DNA from: Amyloporia xantha
Lineage: Eukaryota; Basidiomycota; Agaricomycetes; Polyporales; Adustoporiaceae
Length of the DNA: 64,000 nt
Direction of reading: 5' to 3'
NCBI GenBank assembly: GCA_036971615.1
Contig: JAYKKR010000042.1
Coordinates: 62,001 to 126,000 of the forward strand
In this document: positions 1-11,997 of the stretch, piece after piece
How the letters are laid out: each line of letters begins with the position of its first letter
Position numbering within the stretch: the stretch's first letter is position 1
Made by a program: the position numbers and the translations under genes
The notes under the pieces: generated by a model
The model's database searches: none
What the model was told of the DNA's origin: nothing
What the model saw: only the letters and a program-made list of their open reading frames with translations

Positions 1-1631
1 ACACTTGGGCTTGGTGGGGTATCTCGAGAATCTGGTAGATATGGATGAGGACACCATATTGGTCAGATAGGAGGAGATGTTGAGCGATATCCGAGCACGA
101 AGGGTGTTCGAGGAAGGACTTGATTGCCTTGTATAATCCATAACTATCAGTACAGTGACAGGCGTGAGATCATTTTGAACTGATACACTACTGGATGCAG
201 AAGTATCATGTGGTCCATTACAGCCCGTTAGATTCCCATTCTCGTCCTTGATGCATATGTGTGCCGTGAGCGCAAAAAATGATTGCAAATCACGATTGCT
301 CCAGAGGTCACTAGTAAATGAGATTCGACCAGGACAGGTCTCCATGCAGAAAAAGACTATCAGCAGACTGAAAATAATGATTCGGAGTGGCAAGGCATAC
401 CTGAAGTTCTTTGATTATATCTTGGTATTTCTTGTGATACTCCATGAGGAGCAGGTCGGTAAACTTGTCATGATGCGGTATGTCAGAATCTTGCAAGTCT
501 GGTGAAAGATACAGAAGTAAGTCACGGAATTCTGGGCATTCCGTGACGTTCATTGCCTGTTGAACGAAATAATGGGCTGAATCTCCTTGCAAATGTCTCA
601 CATATTAGGAATATTTACCTGATCATCTACAGCAGCCCATCGCATCAAGCGATCCAAGAAACCTGCCACGGTGAACGGCTCACGTGATTCGTTCGGGCAA
701 CGCGAAGATGCCGCAGTTCGTACAGGCCGCAGGTTCTTGACTTGGCAAACCTCTTCGTAGATGTTATGATGCTTGTTATTGAGATGATTGCGTAACGTCG
801 AGGCGATACCGCCATCTTTGTTGTTTCGGAATGTCTTCCAATGTTTCCTGGATGTGTTTATAAGATGGTCCGGACTGGGATAGAAAGGATAGATAAGTAG
901 GACACTTACGTGCATAATTTGCATCCCACGAAAGGTGTCTTTGGCTTCTTGGTGAGCACAGGTTCATCCTCTGGCTTTGGCATTGCCAACTCAGATGGCT
1001 TTATGTCAGTTTCGAGAGCACACATGAAATACCATACATCTCGAGCACTGTTATCATTATCATTGCGTGTGGATGAAGATGCGACAGACTTAAATGCTTC
1101 AATCGGATGTGCTACAATTGCGGGGGTATCACTTGACATTCCTGTCCAAGGCGCGGATGCTTCTGGAGGTGCGGAAGATGGACCGACACCCACCATAGTT
1201 GCAGTAGTCAACAGCTCATGAGTCGGCTGTGATCTGCGGGAACATTTCAATGGTGCGGATGAGCGGTCAGTGTTCCTGCGCTTCTGACCAGTCTGAGGCT
1301 CTTGCTCTCGGGTCGAGCCTGGCTGTTGCAAGGGTGCATTGACCACTGTAGCAGTCCTCTCTTGTAGAACATGCTGTGCAGAGGTAATTGATGGCTGCAT
1401 AGATGTTCCTGAAGCATAAGACAGAACAGGAGGCGGAAAAGAACCTGGCCAATGAGTCTGAGCAGTAGGTGGAACAGCATAGGGTGGAATAGAATACACA
1501 AAACTCGAGACATGAGGTGGAAGAGGATGTAGCTGCGATGAAGACTGTTGATAATAAGACACTGCACCGCATGTACACAGAGATGCTGGATCACAAGCGC
1601 AGGACACAGCTCGGGGTAGTGTTGGAAGCAT
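1..1631 (-). CDS. hAT-family transposase-like protein, partial (runs off left edge)
   Basis: A multi-exon gene enters from the left edge and reads on the minus strand. The N-terminal exon (1631-906) is Ser/Pro-rich and ends in a CKLC motif. After a short intron the next exon supplies the second half of a BED-type zinc finger (STLRNHLNNKHHNIY). Then comes the hAT signature region FLDRLMRWAAVDDQ, followed by VVECPEFRDLLLYLSPDL-like sequence, and ISFTSDLW with FALTAHI, where the D of DLW matches the first catalytic Asp of hAT RNase H folds. Near position 1 the frame reads ILEIPHQAQV, which resembles the conserved hAT segment leading to the C-terminal dimerisation region. The frame changes between blocks fit introns, but a break is possible. 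It could be a transposase or a domesticated copy; no terminal inverted repeats were found inside the window. Confidence 0.7.
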
Positions 1632-1823
1632 GAGTCTGTGGCGTTACGGCGGGTCGAGAGCTATCGAAGTGTATGTAAATCGGAATAACACATAAACTGT
1701 ACATTCCGCTCAATGAAACCGATAGCGTCGTTGCAGACAAAGTCGCGTCGTGTCGGTGGTGTCGCAGGTCGACGGTCGCTAGCAACGTGACCGCGGCCCT
1801 GCCCATATTGGTCAAGGAAATGA

Positions 1824-4124
1824 ATGGACCAATCAGAGGGTGAGATTATGGATTATGTCATGAAAATGTCCGAGTCGTCCGAGTCATCCAAGTTCTCAAC
1901 TCGCCTCTGCTCGGAGGTCCGATTTCCAGAACTCTCTACCCGAGTCCAGCTCGCCTCTGCCGCAACACTATCCCGAGCCCATTTTGCTGAACTCGCTGCT
2001 GCTTATGGCATCTCTGTCACTGCGAGGATGAATGCCTGAGAACTTCGGACTTTGATCACCGCTCACTTATCATTTGGTCATTGTGGCTTACCGAGTGAGC
2101 CTTGGTCTGCGGGTTGTGATTCAGTCTCTGTGGCATATGAATTGTCCATGCCTTCTGAAATGACGGATTTGTGCATCCATGTTCTTGTGTCTGTTGTTGA
2201 TAGGATCAAGGGCAAGCCCCTACGATGTCTTCTTGAGGTCAATGGTATTGTGTTTGATGCTAGTTGCAGTCTCAGTCAGCTCCGTAGATTATTGAGGTAA
2301 TTCATCACCACTTTGAGGAAGGGAAAGTGGATTGCTTATGACCATGCTCACAATGCCGCTGTTTGGACTGCACGTGATAGTCACTTGCGGTGTGTACGTG
2401 AGAGTTGGCCTCAGCTCATTCCACAATCCTTGAAAGGTCGCCTGGTAGCAAATTTTCATAAGGTGATGTCCATGGCTAGTCTGTCTGCTTTTACGTGTGC
2501 CTCTTGTGCTGAGTCTGTGCTGAACAATAAGCGGCAGGACATTGTTCTCTCTGCTGTGGATCTCAGCCTGTTCCATAACCCTGTGTTGCCCTTGTCTTTG
2601 AGTCTTCCTCACATACACCGTCATGGACTGTTGGCTGGTGTCTTGCTCGATCCTGCTGGCCTCTGTGCTGATCCCGATACTGGTAAACAAGTTATGATGT
2701 TGTGTAAGGTCTGCACATCCTCCATCTCTCGTGGACGCACCCCTCCTTTGGTTTTGGCTAATGACACCTACCTTGGTGATATTCCTGCCCAATTGCGAGA
2801 TCTCACTGCCATCAAAGAGTCCATGATTGCGTGGTGCCGCGCTAAGTGTTGGATTGTTCAGTTGAACCAAGACAATGGCAGTCCTGAATTACCAAACACT
2901 CAGTGTGGATTCAAAGGAGATATTATTATTCATCCCCAACGCCCTGAACATTTAGCTACGGTCTTGCAGTTGCCCATAGCAGACATAATCACGCCAATTT
3001 GTGTCATCTTTGTGGGCTCTCATCCACCTTCTGCAGAATGGTTGCGGACAAAAGCGAAGCCACTCATTGTACATCGTGAGAAGGTCCGTGCAGCACTGGT
3101 CTGGCTAAAGGCTCACAATCCATTGTATGCCAATGTACAGCTTGATCACGGATCACAAGGTCATGGAACAACTACCTATGAATGACCTTCTTCCCGTTCA
3201 TGTCGAACACATATTACCCAGTGATGCGCAGGATGTACTCACTGCAGCTTATGATCCGTCCATTCAAGTGGCTGGCGGTTTGGTCCTGACGAATTCACTG
3301 ATGCTCCGTTTCCAAGCGTGGTGGTCTCAGATGTTGATGTTCGTGCCCCTTCACATGAATTACGTGCTGCAGCTGTACGACATGTGAAGCAGCACGGTGG
3401 TGCATACGTGCGTCTGCCTCACGATCCTGAACCTGTCAATGAGTTTTGTAATCCCTCTTTATTTCCCATGACATATCCGACACTCTTTCTGTATGGAATC
3501 AGTGGTTTCGAAGACAGTTCCCATCGGTCAACGATCTCTTTCAAATGGCATGTTAAGCATCTCTTTAATTTGGCTGATCACCGATTCCAGGAACATCACT
3601 CATTTCTGTTCACAACATTCAATATCTTGCAACGGCGTGCAATATTATTGCATGCCAACCTCAAGTTGAAGCACCGAAACCTTGATTCTGTGTCCTCAGA
3701 TTTTCTCTTTGTTACTCCTGAGGCTGTTGCGAGAGTTTGTGGTCGAATAAACGAGCATGGATATCCTACTGCACAGGATGAAGAGGAACACAAGGTAATC
3801 AAGTTAATGCGAGAAGTGAATCTGGTTAACCATCACGTTCCTGGGTCTTCCGCTTCATGTGTGGTCATGCAGAACGACATTCGCAGTTTAATGATGGAAC
3901 TAGGTTTGCCAAGCTTCTATATAACCATTAATCCTGCTGATATTTATAATCCTATCCTCAAATTTCTGGCTGGTCATGATATTGATTTGGATCAGCTACT
4001 TCCGGAGCAAATTCCTAACTATTGGGAACAGTCTCTGTTGGTTGCCCGTAACCCTGCCATTGCTGCACGGTTTTTTAATATATACAGTTACAGTAATCAT
4101 CTAGTGCATATCTATTTTGAATGA
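1824..4124 (+). pseudogene. Helitron Rep/helicase relic, truncated before the HUH motif
   Basis: One long frame carries the N-terminal part of a Helitron protein. It contains ELAAAYGISVTARMNA, then the DUF6570-like block with LANDTYLGDIPAQLRDL, then the Helitron-like N-terminal domain with FPMTYPTLFLYG and LGLPSFYITINPADIYNP. It is broken by in-frame stops at 2037-2039 (TGA) and 2298-2300 (TAA), and by two frame changes near 3130-3190 and 3320-3385. Homology stops near AARFFNIY, just before the place where the catalytic HUH motif (LHCHM-like) should be, and no helicase domain follows. It is therefore a dead, 3'-truncated copy. Helitron ends (5' TC, 3' CTRR hairpin) could not be placed. Confidence 0.8.
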
Positions 4125-4572
4125 GCAAGATATTGATGTGACCCAAGGAACAGACTATTCAAGAGATGTACTGTAAACATTTTTTCAATTCTAAGTCTCA
4201 CAGAATTTGTACTCTGTCTTTGATAGTTCTACATGGCAGATTTGGCGCAGCCATCTGAGAAGCTTATGTAAAAGAATACATTCTGGTAGCACAATAACAT
4301 GCATAAAAAGCTACGAGACAGATATCAGCGAGAAAAAGAACTACCATTTACACCCCATATTCAACCCTTCACTAGTAGATATTCACCATTGCCCATGAGA
4401 TTTACAGCCCAGTAAAAATGCTGTTTTGTGAGGTATACATGTGGCAAGGCGGTGAGCGAGAACATATCCCTGGTCGACGACGAGCGTAAGGAGGAGGTTG
4501 TGCGCAAGAATTACACAGGTCAGTGTCTGTTATCTCTCGTTACCGAAATAGGCAACTAAACTCAGGGTCCGG
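4125..4572. other. no gene seen between Helitron relic and LTR-like repeat
   Basis: This stretch holds only short, unsupported open frames. It probably contains decayed Helitron sequence, but no conserved motif could be read in any frame. Confidence 0.4.
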
Positions 4573-5642
4573 TGATAGGCGCCAAGCCCCTCTGGGCCCC
4601 GATACAGCTCTTTTCGGCACGGCACTTCGGCTCAATCACCCAACACTTCGATTTCGCCTTCGACGTCCTTCGATGCTACGCAAGTGACCCCCGACACTCA
4701 GCCTCCCTTGAAGCTCTTCGATGCCTTTGACCGTTTGCTAGGCTTGCTCGAAGCTTGGTGCAGTCGATCTGAGGTCTCGCCCTTAGATCCAGGACTATCT
4801 CCCGCATTCAGCGGACAATAGTGCCACTCTTCGCAGCTCGTCCAGCGCATGCATTGCTTCATGCCACCCCGACGTGTCCGGTCTTTCCCGATTAGGTATT
4901 GTGCCTCGCGGCGTGCCTTTGAAGCCGGATATCGGTCCTAGTTGTATTGTATGTTCCTCTTCATTTCCATGCTCGGCATGATGTCACTCTACCCATGGTC
5001 TCGATATGTGCCACTCGGTGAGGCAAACTTGTGTAGGACAATGCAAAGCCACTCGTACTAGTGTGCCACTCTCGATAGTCGTAGCATTCCTTTCGTAGTA
5101 TACAACATGTCATATTTCTCTCTCAAATACAAGTTCGTTTTCCCCCTAGAGTTCAGAGCTCATAAGTCGAGTTCGCCCTACGTCTAAGTCTTCTACTGCG
5201 TCACTTCGTTCTTCACTGCGTAACCTCGAAACCTCGTCTACTGTGTTTACTTGTCAAAACCGTCTCGTCGAACCTTTGATCTTACGATCGCCTTCCACTA
5301 TCATCGAAGAACTGTGTTGCGTCTCGAACCCCGTCCTAGCTAAGTCCTCCCTATCTAATTGTTTCTCTTCCTTCTACGATACATCGATGAGCTCTATCGA
5401 GCTTCAAGTATCTCTACCTAGTCCCACTAACTACCCACAGCCTTTGAGTAGCCTCGATGACGTGTCCAGCTACATCGTAAGTTTCCCCAGCGTTCGTACC
5501 ATCTTCGAAGGTGTTTCTCATGTTCACTCGAACCGCGGGACACCCTTGCTGCTAACTCCCCTCCACTAAGACTATTTCAGCATTTCTCTAGTCCCTTTAG
5601 GTCGCACCCAGGTCAGGGGTTAGGGTTTCATAGGTCGTATCA
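4573..5642 (+). repeat. solo-LTR-like repeat with TGATAGG...CGTATCA ends
   Basis: About 1.07 kb that begins TGATAGGCGCC and ends GTCGTATCA, so the termini form the short inverted pair TGATA/TATCA. The 3' part reads GGGGTTAGGGTTTCATAGG, and an internal block shares the string CCACTCGTACTAGTGTGCC with the repeat at 6378-7290, which has the same termini. Both are rich in TCGA-type motifs. The flanks (GTCCGG and CCAGTC) do not form an obvious target duplication. No primer-binding site or polypurine tract is next to it, so a solo LTR is the best reading, but a non-LTR origin is possible. Confidence 0.55.
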
Positions 5643-5951
5643 CCAGTCATTGCACCACCTCGAAAAAAAAATGTGTTTCCACATAATTACGAACAGCGCT
5701 GTAATTGACTTGTACAAGTACATAAGTTGGCCCACAAGCCAGATCATGGTAAGACACAATGCACTTATTTAAGACAAGATGGTTTGAATAATATGATCTG
5801 TTTACTTTAATTGTCCTCAAAATGTTATTATATTTTCTTCTTGGGCTTGTGTAGATTACAGATGTCTATTGACATGAGTTTAAGATGGTTTAAGGCAATA
5901 AGACAAGCAAATTTACAACTTTGTTTTTCAAATTGCTTTGAAAGGCAATAA
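5643..5951. other. AT-rich spacer, no gene seen
   Basis: An AT-rich stretch between the LTR-like repeat and the inverted repeat at 5952. No coding frame or structured element was recognised. Confidence 0.4.
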
Positions 5952-6375
5952 AAATTTCCATTATTTGCTTATTCTGACTAAAAAATTAAGTCCCATGAAA
6001 GCTCCAAGTGGCTTCTCTAAGGATGTATAAAGCTTCCCAAAATAAAATAATAAGATTCTTAATCTTGCTTCAAAGTTGATAATAATACTCATAAGAATAT
6101 GAGGATGGAACAATATTCATAAACCATCAGCAATTCTCAAATCTGCCTTATTAGGTCTTAATGTGCTTATGACAGACTTGTTCAAGTTTTACTTTCGGTC
6201 TTAATAATACATTGAAAATATAACTTCAAAGTCATTCAGATATCTAAGTGGAAATTAATAGACAAAAAGAGGACAAAGGGCTGAAAAGACCAGCAACCCC
6301 AATTTTTCATAAATTCAGAAATAGAACAAAGGCAAAATCCGACAAAAGCAGGGAAAGACGGTTCATGTCAAAGTC
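5952..6375. repeat. left copy of a ~424-bp inverted repeat (partner 24765-25187)
   Basis: The reverse complement of this segment matches 24765-25187 almost base for base: both share GACTTTGACATGAACCGTC at one end and GCAAATAATGGAAATTT at the other. Differences seen are a small indel near GGGACTTAA and a few substitutions. The inner end lies 2 bp from the palindrome that begins at 6378. The outer flanks of the two copies do not show a clear target-site duplication. Confidence 0.85.
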
Positions 6376-6377
6376 GT

Positions 6378-7290
6378 TGATAGGTACTTGAGGCTTCTGT
6401 GCTCAGAAACGGCTCACTACGCCAGCTCTACATCTTCGATTCTACACATGACTCACTCGATCACCTTCGACGCTCTCCGATCATACTCCGATTGCTTCGA
6501 TCAGCTTCGATCATCTCCGATCATTTCGATTCGTCAACTCGATCTCCGATACCTTCGATGTTCCTATGATGCTCCGACGCTTCGACATTTCGAGACATTC
6601 CTTTGAAGAAGCCTAGCCATTTTGAGCGAACAATAGAGCAGCAGGAGAACACATGTATCGCTTTGTGCCACTCCGAGTCCCTCGGCCATTCGATCTTCAA
6701 GCCTAATGTAGAAATCAGTGACGTCATTAGACAATGCAAGCCACTCGTACTAGTGTGCCACTCCCAATTAGTCGTAGATTGTTCTGAGTAGTAGTATAAA
6801 ATCTTGTCTTAGCTAGCTCTTTCCACACGTTATATTCCACCCAGTTTCCCCCTCAGTGCAGAACTCTTAAGTCGAGTTCGTCTCAGTTCCTCTCTAGAGC
6901 CTCGATTACGCTTGATCGTTCTACTACGCTTCGATTCTACTACAACTACGCCTACACTTTGCTTCGATTCCCTACGACGATCCTCCGATTCTATCACGAC
7001 ACTCTTCGATTCTTCTATGACTTGCTTCGATATTTACTCCGATTTCCTTCGATTCTTCAATATTCCAACTGCGCTCCGACACCACAATCCTTCGAGACCT
7101 TTCGACCTTCCTTCGACATACTTCGAGTCCTTCGAGTATTCTCCATATGCCTTCGAGACGCTGCTTCGCATTCGCTGAAACGCAGGACACCTTGCTGCTA
7201 ACTCCCTCACACCTAGACCATTCCTATTACGGTTCCTTTGCCCTTTTGTTCGCACCTTGTGCAGGGGTTAGGGTTTTGTAGGTCGTATCA
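6378..7290 (+). repeat. LTR-like repeat, left arm
   Basis: A 913-bp unit with ends TGATAGG and GTCGTATCA, from the same family as 4573-5642. It contains CCACTCGTACTAGTGTGCC and a TCGA-rich central part, and ends with GGGGTTAGGGTTTTGTAGG. It forms the extreme outer end of the palindrome. No retroviral primer-binding site follows the end. Confidence 0.6.
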
Positions 7291-7323
7291 CCGCTCTACA
7301 CATTAACATTAGCATACATTAGA

Positions 7324-7926
7324 TGTCACGAGTTGACATCGAGCATTTCTTTCCTTTCTATATACGGACAATTTTCTCCCTTTACTCATCGTTATTTTCT
7401 CCCTTTACTCATCGTTATTTTCCCCTCTTATTCAAACGGCCATTTTGTACAATACACGAACACCGCAAGCTCATTATTTATGGACTTAGATGTGTCGACC
7501 ATTACAGGTCACATGTCCCTTTCCCACGGCCTCCGTCCTGCCTTCCCTTTACGGACATTTACTTAAGCACGGTGCCAGCTGACCTCGGGCCCTGCCAGGC
7601 TCCACTTACAACATCACTTATGACTCATAGCCTGCTTACTCAGGCTGCGCACAGACCACCTGCGCATGGACCACGTACATAGCCTGCCCTGAACTCTTGC
7701 AGTATATAAGGTAGCACACCTCTGCCTGGGGACTCCAGTTTCAACCTCTTGTCCCTAGGTAAGCCAAGCCCCGCTTGTACTTATTTACCAGTACTTACTT
7801 TTATTTAACTTGTCCCTAGCCTTACAGTTGAGCTCTCGCTCCTGATCGCTGCGGTAAGAACCTAGTCGAACACCCTCAAGCATCATGGTTTGTTTGGTCT
7901 ACATTGCTTGACTCTAAGTCATGACA
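7324..7926 (+). repeat. candidate gypsy-type LTR, left arm
   Basis: Begins TGTCACGAG and ends AAGTCATGACA, which gives TGTCA/TGACA terminal inversion over 603 bp. A TATA box (TATATAAG, 7703-7710) lies in the 3' third, as expected for an LTR promoter, and gag-like coding sequence follows downstream. A primer-binding site could not be identified with confidence, so the 3' end is provisional. Confidence 0.5.
7701..7710 (+). promoter_or_regulatory. TATA box in the candidate LTR
   Basis: AGTATATAAG lies inside the candidate LTR about 220 bp before its end. The mirrored box is near 16253-16262. Confidence 0.4.
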
Positions 7927-8222
7927 TTAGTTCAAAACTCCTCATCCTTGCGGTGTTCACATATTGATCCCTTTTCACTTCCAATAGGTTGGGTGGTGAG
8001 CACCCCTACTATACGCCGTAGTATACATTTACTGTGGACTAGGCGGGGACCCGGTGCTCATGATGCCATCTCCAGAAAGCCATAAGTAGATAGTAGACAC
8101 ATCGCCACCACTAGTGGAACAAGCTTTCGGAAACTGCACTTCAGTGGGCATTTCTTGTTGGGCAACCAACATGTAGCGCAGATTTCTGCAGCATAATAAT
8201 CAAAAGCTGTATTGGGTCCTAC

Positions 8223-10278
8223 GTGAATTGTGAACCACTAGGGGATCTCTTGGGTGCCGTACTATACTACTTAGTCTCACGGCCTTTCTTACATACGCGC
8301 ACCTTCCCTCCCTCCTTCAATTGTGGCGAGCGGAGAAACCCTCCCTTGTCACGGACTAGAGCACACTTTCAATACCGAGGACCAGTGCTACTGCGCCCTT
8401 TACGAAACCGGTTGGTTCAACTGCCGCCAGCAACCGTGCCCTAATCAGTTTCCCCGGTCCATCACCGAACCCGCTGGAAGGCGAGGACAGTTTGTTCCCA
8501 TCCGCCGCGCTGAACAACACACTCTTGGACCACGTAGCAGGTACACTTCGGGATCTCATCCCATCACTCCTGTATTATCCTGACCAGCTACCCCGGGTAC
8601 TTCCATCCCTCGCCCTGTTGCCTCTTCGGATCAAGAAAGAGGAGAGCCCTCTGCTCTCCCGTCATGTTGAGACAAGTCAAGAAGGAGTTGCGCAGCCCGA
8701 GCCCGTCCATCCTCCATTGCAGCCACCAGGCCCTGTCGTACCTCAACCCATCACCCCTGCCTCGTCGTCCGTGCCACGTGGTCATCAAGTCACCCGTCCT
8801 ACCCTGCGTAGTATGACCACTTCGCAGCAACAACCACCGCCTCCACCCTCTCAGCAAACTTCGTCCCCCGTCATGCCAGTAATGGCTGTTGACAAAGGCA
8901 TTGTGAAGCTCCTCTTTCCCCAGTGCTATAATGGCGAGAGCGTTGTGGAATGCAAACGGTACCTCCCCAGTTAACGGAGTATCCCGACTACAATACGGAC
9001 CTAACTACCATCAAGTTACGGGTCCAGGTCACAATCAGTCTTCTTGATGGAAAGGCCCACAAATGGGGCACTCCCTTCCTGGCAGACTATGCAGCCAGGC
9101 AAGCACCCTTTGCTGACCATAAAGCCTTTATCGACGCCTTCACCGCCCGGTTTGGTAACCTCGACGATGCCGCAGCAGCACAGGTCGAGTTAACAAAAAT
9201 TTGTGCGACTCGAGAACTGCTGCAGAGTTCTCCACTCAATTCAAGGGTCCTGCGGACCATTCTGGCTATGGAAAGCTGGAAATCCGTGACAAGTACCTTA
9301 GTGGTATCCCCTCGTGCATCTACCGCAAAATCGAGCTTGAAACCTTCGATGATTGGGCAGCGGCCAAAAACGAGTCCTCGCTGTTGAACAGATCCTCAAC
9401 ATAAGCCACGCGTGCCATCCGGATCTTAATATGTTTGCTTGTGGTGGAGCTCAAATGCGCAACAGGGTTGCCAACAAACCGCCACTTCATCTTCTACTAT
9501 CGCGGCTGTCGGTGACAGCAAATTCAACAGCTCCTGCTATGGTTGCGGGAAGCCAGGGATTGTCAGAAGGAATGTCCCACCTGCAAGGACAAACCCTACA
9601 CTCCGCACCAGGGTGTGCGAGCTACGGTTGCTGAAAGCGCAGCAACGCCAAGTGCTCAACCTGAACAGGCACAAATTGTGCAGCAGACACCAGGAGATCT
9701 CTTGGCTATGTTGGCCTCCCTGTCTGCATTAGCGAACAAGGTGAAGTCCATGCAGGAGAAGTTGGGGCAGTATCACACAATGAAGGAGGAGAATTTTTGA
9801 TTTGGTCCACACTTGCTGCCGCGTGCGCTGGGCCCTCTCGTAATCAATTTTCTGTACTACAATCTGCCAATGTATATGAAATAGATCATGGTTCACAGCA
9901 TTTTCATATTCCAGTATGGATAATCGGCAAAAGACGGCAGAAGGATGTAATTGCCATGGTGGACAGCAGTGCCACACCACGAAGTTCATTCACAAACAAT
10001 TCATTAAAAAAAACAACGTACAAACACGGAAGTTGGGGCACCCCATTCTGCTATATAATATTGATGGATCACTCAATAAAGATGGAAGCATCACAGAAGT
10101 AGCGGTGCTACAGATGCAAATAGGAGACCATAACGAGAAGATGGTATTTAGGGTAATAGACATCGGGCCTGAGGATGTTATCATAGGGCTCGATTGGCTT
10201 CGCAAGCACAACCCTGATATCGATTGGGAAAGTGGCTCGTTCAAACTAGATAGGTGCCCTGAAGCATGTCAAGCCTGA
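8223..10278 (+). pseudogene. gypsy (Ty3) gag-protease remnant, left arm; no RT or integrase
   Basis: Several shifted frames together spell a Ty3/gypsy Gag. A Pro/Gln-rich N-terminal part is followed by a capsid-like block (FPQCYNGESV, then LTEYPDYNTDLTTIKLRV and DGKAHKWGTPFLADY), a zinc-knuckle-like CYGCGKPG, and a retropepsin-like segment with VIGLDWLRKHNPDIDW. The protease active site reads VDSSAT, where family members normally have D-S/T-G-A, so the glycine is replaced. The frame breaks several times, including an extra C near 8455 compared with the right arm. Homology ends near 10278 with no reverse transcriptase, RNase H or integrase. It is a dead or non-autonomous remnant. Confidence 0.75.
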
Positions 10279-10546
10279 CGGGTTGGCCAGGCAGAGCATG
10301 CAGCGTCTATGCGTGATACGGGGGATAGGCCCACGGTGCAGAAACACTTGCGGAAAGCCAAATGGTCAGCTAAGGGCAAGATACATAGTAAGGAAGCCCA
10401 TTCAGTCATTATAGCCTAATGACTAGGGAGAGATATGGGTGATATTTTCCCTACAGTGTAAGGAGAGCAGACGCCGGCCGACACCATAATATTGCCTTGG
10501 CTGCAGTGTGAGCCGATGACGCGAATATCGCCTGAAAAGACTGGTG

Positions 10547-10803
10547 GCCCACTGCACCCTATTTTACCCTATATTTTTGCCTGCGCTGTAGCTTCGGCCA
10601 ACGCTATAATATACTCTGGGGCGATGTGTCGGCCCACTGCACCATATTCTACCGCTATATTTTTGCCTGCTCTGTAGCTTTGGCCAATGCTATAATATAC
10701 TCTGGGGCGATGTGTCGGCCCACTGCGCCCTATTTTACCGCTATAGTTTTGCCTGCGCTGTAGCTTCGGCCAACGCTATAATGTACCCTGTGGAGATGTG
10801 TCG
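10547..10803 (+). repeat. three tandem ~86-bp repeats, left arm
   Basis: Units begin near 10547, 10632 and 10718, each starting with GCCCACTGC or close to it and ending GATGTGTCG. They share TTTTGCCTGC and CTGTAGCTT...GGCCAA. A degenerate start of a fourth unit follows at 10804. Confidence 0.8.
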
Positions 10804-11958
10804 GCCTACCGTGCCATAATTTCATGCTTCATTGCACTACATCCTTGCCTTTCCTATGCATCATTTATCCTCCATTGCAATCTGCCATCAACTGTGCCAT
10901 TTGTATGTATTTCAGAGAATATTTTTCTATTTGTCAAGTCATATATTACATTGCGCTGTTGGCAAATATCGACAAAATAGAGTGTACAGATGGCGCGCTT
11001 GCCATCAGCGTCGCTATGAGTGGCACCCTTGTGAAACTCGTATTGGGTCACATATTTCATGTACGGAAAGCTAAGGGCATTTGAACTGGATCTACCCGCC
11101 TACCAGCATCTAATACATATTCTCGCCCAAGACATGCGCAGAGACTGGGCCATCTTATATGTGTCCTTCAAAGGATCCAGCTGTCTGGATGCTTTGTGGC
11201 ACACATATCCAACGGCCATCTCCAGTGGCAGCATGCGCTATGAAACCATGGCGCCACCATGTCCAGACGCGCTATGAAACCATGCGCCACGTACCTTGCC
11301 TGCCACATTGTGAGGCGTATGGCACGCAGGTGTTATGATGTGCTGGCGCTGTTGGACTGGGCCATTTCATCCTTGCTACCCTGGGTCACCCAGAGGAATC
11401 GAATCACCGTCCACGTTTTGAGAGTACCCCTGATGCTGATGGACAAATCAGCTGCATCCGGAGTACTCATGGCGCGGAGGGCAACTCGATTCCACTGGTG
11501 AATGTAGAGAGCAAGGAGTTAATGGGTTTATCCAACAGCACCTTGCATGAATCCCGCATCCATGCAGACCATAACTTTGAAACTCACGTTAGAGAGTCAG
11601 ACTCCAGACAGGAAGACTTGACTTATGTTCCTCCGAGCCGCATACCTGTGGCTCAGAAGGACATAAGTCAAATGGGCCTTGTCCGGCGGCGATGGGCGCC
11701 ATCTGATGGCGAAGTGCATGCGCGCTCATGCTCGCTGTTGGGAGATGGAGCTATCGCTCACCAGACAGGGTGCCTTCCTCTGTGTTACTCGGAGCAGCAT
11801 ACCTGCGGCTCGGAGGGCCACAGATGGAAGTTGCGCTGTCTGGCGGCAATATGCGCCATCCGATGGCGCCGTGCATGGCGCGCGCAGGCGTGGCACATGG
11901 TGCACAGCCAGCATGATGTGCTCGCATTCTCGACCTGCACGATTCTTCAATGCTACCC
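10804..11958. other. non-coding inner part of left arm, with local hairpins
   Basis: No conserved protein could be read. The stretch contains an imperfect 22-bp-stem hairpin at 11618-11671 (TTGACTTATGT...ACATAAGTCAA around GCATACCTGT) and a related motif near 11788-11822 (CAGCATACCTGCGGCTCGGAG). Motifs such as GATGGCGCC recur. The same DNA is mirrored at 11998-13162. Long open frames that cross the centre read equally well on both strands because of the palindrome. Confidence 0.55.
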
Positions 11959-11997
11959 AATGGTTGGATGGCGATTCGATTCAGATGCTTTGATCCA
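11959..11997. other. 39-bp spacer at the palindrome centre
   Basis: The only non-mirrored DNA of the palindrome starts AATGGTTGGATGGCGATTCG and ends TTTGATCCA. It does not resemble a sequencing hairpin adapter as far as can be judged by eye. Confidence 0.8.

Noticed and set aside
5616..5630. TTAGGG strings suggesting a telomere or interstitial telomeric repeat
   Set aside because: Only one TTAGGG occurs at each LTR-like end; there is no tandem array.
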